From Clostridia bacterium (GTDB lineage Bacteria; Bacillota; Clostridia; Christensenellales; CAG-138): a stretch of 64,000 bases of DNA. Below the pieces are notes generated by a model. It saw only the letters and a program-made list of their open reading frames with translations, was not told the DNA's origin and searched no databases. Shown piece after piece: positions 60,761-64,000 of the stretch. The position numbers were made by a program, and so were the translations under genes. Within the stretch, counting starts at the first letter, position 1. Each line of letters opens with the position of its first letter. The stretch is taken from assembly GCA_016292635.1 (NCBI GenBank), contig JAEDIC010000004.1, positions 43,015 through 107,014 on the forward strand, in the 5' to 3' direction.

Positions 60761-61312
60761 TCATTCCTCCTCTAATGTAATACTGCTTTCTACTTCATTT
60801 CCCCAAACATCCCAGCCTTCCGGGGATTGTCTTGCGAAAAGCTCAATTCGGGGAACGTCACCCATAAGCTGAACGATACGGTATCTTACTTCATCCGGCT
60901 TTTTTGAGTGTTCTTCGATGTGGCTGAGTATGATCTGTCGGACACCTGCGTTTACCCGTTTGGGATGTCCACGAGTAGCGAGAACGCAGATTTCTGCATT
61001 GGCACGAGTCCAGTAACCCATACCAACAAATAGGTCATTGCTTTTCCTGTTTTGCTTCACCCATACAAATGCTACCGTTTTGTAGGTAAAGCCCCACGCA
61101 TCAATAACGCTGAAGGCTTCACGCATACACGGGAATGTAAGCCACAAAAACAAAGAGCAGTCTTTTGCGGCGATAGTGCTGACAGGAAGTGCTTTAATGG
61201 CATCAATGCTCATTGTCGGATAATGGCTTTCAGCTGAACGCCCCTGACCCTTTTGGGAATATGTCCGATACGCCCAAGGAGGATCGGCATAGATGACAGC
61301 GTATTTCTTCAT
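60761..61312 (-). CDS. MT-A70 family adenine methyltransferase
   Basis: 183 residues from MKKYAVIYADPPW. The catalytic DPPW motif and SAM-binding features (GMGYWTRANAEICVLATRG) place it in the MT-A70 / M.MunI-like group of N6-adenine methylases. It lies between PrgI and the VirB6-like gene in the conjugation operon, where it could methylate transferred DNA against host restriction (inference). Confidence 0.88.
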   Translation of the reverse strand: MKKYAVIYADPPWAYRTYSQKGQGRSAESHYPTMSIDAIKALPVSTIAAKDCSLFLWLTFPCMREAFSVIDAWGFTYKTVAFVWVKQNRKSNDLFVGMGYWTRANAEICVLATRGHPKRVNAGVRQIILSHIEEHSKKPDEVRYRIVQLMGDVPRIELFARQSPEGWDVWGNEVESSITLEEE

Positions 61313-61325
61313 CCCGATTACCTCC

Positions 61326-62195
61326 TTAATGTGCATTGAAGATGGACTTTGCAAGGCTGCCCGTCTTAAAGAGCGTGAAACACAGCAGTACCGTGTAGCC
61401 CATACAAGTCCAGATAGCGTTCATGATATCTGCACCCGTAGCGATGTTCTTAACGAGTACCGCATAGATGCCCACACAGACGATGATGAGAAATGACTGA
61501 AAGGCCAGAGCCAACAGTGAACGAAGATAGTTCTGCCCCATATTGCCCCATTCCCGATTGACCATGGTGGCCATAGGGATGGGTGCGATGGATGTGACAA
61601 GGTAGATCTCGATCATACGTCCGTAGATTACCACGAAGATGCAGACGGTAAGGGCGCTCATGGTCAGCCCCACAAACAGGCTCTGGAACCACAGCCCGAA
61701 CAACGGCCCCAATTCCATGGCAGCAAGGGTAGTATCGAGGCTCCCAAGAACCGCCGATATGTCGATGTTGGTTTCTGAGATCACCACGCCCGCCGCGCTG
61801 CCCACCACGCTTTGCGCTGCATCGAATACGCCCATGACGATGTTCCATGTGTTGGTGACGATGAGCACCGCACAGAAGGTCTTGAAGATCCACTTGAAGA
61901 ACATCCATGTATCCACATCATGCAGGTTGTTCTTGTCGATTACCAGCTGAATGAGTTCGTAGCACATGACAAATGTGAGGATCAGCCCTGCAATGGGGAC
62001 GATGACATTCTCCGACAGGGACTGGATCATGGAAAAGACGCCACCGTTCCATGCGGCAGGCGTCTTTCCCACTTCACCGGCGATCTCCCCGATTTGAGAG
62101 TTCACCGAGTCAAACACCCCCGACAGATTTTCCTTGATACCGGCGCTCAGGATACCTTTCAGCCATTCGGTAATCTTGTCGATGATGGTTTGCAT
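61326..62195 (-). CDS. VirB6/TrbL-like conjugative channel protein
   Basis: 289 residues with six or more membrane helices and few charged loops, such as IAPIPMATMVNREWGNMGQ and a helical N-terminal part. It fits the CD0415/CD1112 VirB6-like family. It follows the Maff2 gene by 19 bases. Confidence 0.88.
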   Translation of the reverse strand: MQTIIDKITEWLKGILSAGIKENLSGVFDSVNSQIGEIAGEVGKTPAAWNGGVFSMIQSLSENVIVPIAGLILTFVMCYELIQLVIDKNNLHDVDTWMFFKWIFKTFCAVLIVTNTWNIVMGVFDAAQSVVGSAAGVVISETNIDISAVLGSLDTTLAAMELGPLFGLWFQSLFVGLTMSALTVCIFVVIYGRMIEIYLVTSIAPIPMATMVNREWGNMGQNYLRSLLALAFQSFLIIVCVGIYAVLVKNIATGADIMNAIWTCMGYTVLLCFTLFKTGSLAKSIFNAH

Positions 62196-62214
62196 GGCAG
62201 TTTACCCGCTGCCA

Positions 62215-62430
62215 TTAACCGAACAGACCCGAAAGAATGGGTACAAGGGTGATGCCGATGAGGGCTACGCCACCGCCTGCCATGAGCTGTTTGATGCCCT
62301 GAGACTTTGCGCCGGGGTTGTCGTTACCGTAGCCTTCCAGCAGATTGACCGCGCCCCATACGGCAAGACCTGCACCAAGGGCGATGACCAGTGTTTGCAA
62401 TACTTCGATTGCGGAGTTAAAGAATTCCAT
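62215..62430 (-). CDS. Maff2 family membrane protein
   Basis: 71 residues, start MEFFNSAIEVLQTLV with GGAGG upstream. Two membrane helices, with LEGYGNDNPGAKSQGIKQLM between them. This small VirB2-like protein always lies between VirD4 and VirB6 in these ICEs. The longer frame upstream belongs to antisense of virD4. Confidence 0.92.
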   Translation of the reverse strand: MEFFNSAIEVLQTLVIALGAGLAVWGAVNLLEGYGNDNPGAKSQGIKQLMAGGGVALIGITLVPILSGLFG

Positions 62431-62476
62431 GTGTTTTCCTCCAGTCGTTTTGATTTTGTGGTAATAAAAAACCGCC

Positions 62477-63313
62477 CTACTCGGCGGCAGCTTCTTTGTC
62501 GGAGACGGGTATTTCGTAAACCTCGTACACGTCATCCGGCCTGATTTTAAGTTTGGTAGACAGAAAGCGTTCAATGTCAAACGCATTCTTTGGGTGATAA
62601 TCCGACAGGTGCTTGTAAAAGGGGTGCTTGGTAATATCGTACTTGTCGGAGAAGAAGGGGCGAACGCCTCGTAGCTGTAGGATACACTTGCCGCCATCCA
62701 TGACGGCGATTTCATCCTGACTCATAAGCTCCTTTCCCAGCTTTTGATAGTTAAGGCTGTAGGATTTTTCCCGTCCCCGGTTCTCGCCTGTGTTGTAAGT
62801 ATCGATGGTCTCCTTGCCCAAGGCTTCTGCGATCTCCTTGGCGTTCTTTCCGCGTCCACTCAAAAATACGGTACTGTCGCAGTTGTCGCTGATGATCTCG
62901 GCGGCGTCCTTGTAGATGGCCTTGAGTTGGGAGAGGCTTTGCAGCACAATTGCTGCAGAGATCTCACGGCTTCGGATGGTGGCGATGAGCTTATCGAAGT
63001 TTGGTATCTGCCCGATGTTTGCAAACTCGTCTAAGAGCAAGCGAACATGAACAGGCAAGCGACCGCCATACACATCATCCGCTTTGTCGCAGAGTAGGTT
63101 CAGCAGCTGACTTTGCAGCATGGCAAGGACGAAATTGAAGGTGGTATCCGTATCGCTCATGATGAGAAACAGGGCTGTCTTTTTGTCGCCCAAAGTATCC
63201 AGAGCAAGCTCATCGTAGGCCATGAGGTCTCGAAGTTCCTGAATGTCGAAGGGCGCAAGCCTTGCGCCGCAGGAGATGAGAATGGATTTTGCCGTTTTGC
63301 CTGAAACAAAATG
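62477..63313 (-). pseudogene. VirD4/TraG coupling ATPase, 5' part cut off
   Basis: 278 C-terminal codons of the coupling protein that links relaxosome and channel. Seen: LPVHVRLLLDEFANIGQIPN (Walker B region), AIVLQSLSQLKAIYKD, and GKCILQLRGVRPFFSDKYDI. The homologous frame begins with GKTAKSILISCGARLAPF at 63,301, then reads SVFH and a stop at 63,314. About 300 N-terminal residues, including Walker A, are separated from it by the inserted element. An internal ATG at 63,223 would give only a non-functional fragment. Confidence 0.88.
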
Positions 63314-63414
63314 TCAATAGTTTTTTCATCAAAAAAGGCACTTTTTCGTGTCAAATCAGGGGTAAAACAGCTAAAATACTGATGAAAACGTTCTTTGTTG
63401 TTACCACCATTAAG

Positions 63415-63606
63415 TTACTCAGCCATTTTTTCCTCTGTTTCCATGAAGTCCGAACGGTTAACTTCATTCACCAGCATCCGGTTGATTTTCTCCTGCATCG
63501 TCTCTCTTGCGTTCTCACTGTAATGGAATCGGACAACATAAGTTGTCTGCCCAATCCTTTTTGTAAATGTATTGTTTTCCGTTTTCGGATTCATAACCTG
63601 TCCCAT
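63415..63606 (-). CDS. TnpW-like transposon protein
   Basis: 63 residues from the ATG after AAAGGAG. The pattern TKRIGQTTYVVRFHYSENAR then ETMQEKINRMLVNE is that of TnpW, found next to the end of Tn4451/Tn4453-like elements. The function is unknown. The frame is open upstream for about 73 codons without ATG; that part may be the end of another gene. Confidence 0.75.
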   Translation of the reverse strand: MGQVMNPKTENNTFTKRIGQTTYVVRFHYSENARETMQEKINRMLVNEVNRSDFMETEEKMAE

Positions 63607-64000
63607 AAGCTTCTCCTTTCTTTCATGTGATTTACTGGCGGGCGGGGTGGCAGACTGATCTGCCAAATTGCCTGCCAGTATCCTGTTCATTTGCCCGACA
63701 GAGAGAGGACAGTTATTATCCCATCCGGGGCGGTATCTCGATCTGAAATCCTGTCTCTCCGTCAATGTCAACAAGGCACTTGAAACTTTTAATAAATTAA
63801 TATCTTTATCAAAGTCATCCCTACTCTAAAAAATATTTTCTTTTTTAAATATCTTTGTTGACAGTTAAGAAATATGCTGAAAAAGCTGATATTTAAAAGC
63901 TTTTCCCAGTCAACAAAAATGTCAACAACCAGTACACAAACAGTTAAAAAAATGGAAATTCAGCTGTTTTGACCATCCTCTCCCTGTCAGGCTAATCAAA
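63607..64000. other. Stretch upstream of tnpW
   Basis: About 390 bases. To 63,825 an open frame without good start continues from tnpW (residues such as YRPGWDNNCPLSVGQMNRIL) and looks coding; it may be the tail of a decayed or upstream gene. From 63,830 to the edge the DNA is very AT-rich, with repeated TGTCAAC/GTTGACA words and no gene seen. Confidence 0.4.

Larger units (their letters stand above)
22272..63301. mobile_element. Tn1549-like ICE inserted in cotJC, right end outside window
   Basis: The left end is the cotJC/recombinase junction at about 22,272. The element carries a serine recombinase, AT-rich cargo and a full leftward conjugation module up to virD4. The sequence continues into a second element at about 63,301, so the remaining ICE part and its right attachment site lie beyond the window. 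Gene order and families (Maff2, PrgI, VirB4, DUF4315/4366, topB, ArdC-like, MobC/relaxase) are those of Clostridia ICEs related to Tn1549. Confidence 0.88.
63302..64000. mobile_element. End of a Tn4451-like element nested in virD4
   Basis: From about 63,302 the sequence stops being virD4 and becomes AT-rich, with a TnpW-like gene reading towards the junction. In Tn4451-type mobilizable transposons tnpW lies at the end opposite the recombinase gene (family knowledge). The rest, including recombinase and cargo, is beyond the window. A GA dinucleotide, the target type of TnpX, is at the junction (63,303-63,304). Confidence 0.65.

Noticed and set aside
62431..62715. Extension of the Maff2 frame upstream into virD4
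   Set aside because: The ATG at 62,430 has GGAGG and gives the family's exact length; the extra part overlaps virD4 out of frame.
22240..64000. The whole element as a prophage
   Set aside because: No capsid, terminase, portal or tail gene; a full conjugation module is present.
1..64000. CRISPR arrays, tRNA or rRNA genes
   Set aside because: No regularly spaced repeats and no cloverleaf or rRNA-like sequence were noticed on either strand.

Overview
The window reads as chromosome of an endospore-forming Bacillota of the class Clostridia, probably an uncultured gut lineage (inference). PolC-type replicase, IreB, a Rrf2-IscS-IscU operon, sortase-type wall proteins and a cotJ spore-coat operon support this. 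No rRNA or tRNA gene and no CRISPR array was found.

Positions 1-22,270 are host backbone. On the minus strand lie rpsB-tsf, a wall-protein gene, then pyrH-frr-(small ORF)-uppS-cdsA-dxr-rseP-ispG-polC. This is the usual translation, undecaprenyl and isoprenoid cluster, running into the 5' three quarters of polC. Next come ireB-ruvX-DUF1292-zinc ribbon, iscR-iscS-iscU, a type II membrane protein, a broken GyrI-like gene, and a metal-efflux operon (ArsR/CadC regulator, HMA chaperone, CPC-type P-type ATPase). The backbone ends in cotJA-cotJB and the first 35 codons of cotJC.

From about 22,270 to past 63,300 lies an integrative conjugative element (ICE) of the Tn1549-like Clostridia type, inserted in cotJC. 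Its large serine recombinase sits at the left junction. The conjugation module (43.9-63.3 kb, minus strand) carries VirD4, Maff2, VirB6-like, MT-A70 methylase, PrgI, VirB4, NlpC/P60 hydrolase, DUF4315/DUF4366, topoisomerase III, a Cna_B adhesin with sortase, ArdC-like antirestriction, DUF3846, MobC and relaxase.

Between recombinase and relaxase (24-44 kb) is an AT-rich cargo region. It holds (i) a repeated module of small secreted proteins, DUF6034-like lipoproteins and an ABC-2 transporter with a membrane-anchored COG1361-like protein; (ii) an ECF sigma factor with a DUF4367-type membrane anti-sigma factor; (iii) a protein with six peptidoglycan-binding repeats and an unknown C-terminal domain; and (iv) a retron: reverse transcriptase with NAxxH, YVDD and VTG motifs, a small single-pass membrane protein, and a structured RNA candidate.

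At about 63,301 virD4 is cut by a second element, whose visible end encodes a TnpW-like protein, so a Tn4451-like mobilizable element appears nested in the ICE. The most notable observations are a PolC whose proofreading exonuclease has lost all five DEDDh residues, the ICE in a sporulation gene, the retron with an unusual small membrane partner, and the duplicated, partly collapsed lipoprotein/secreted-protein modules with shared leaders and intergenic hairpins.
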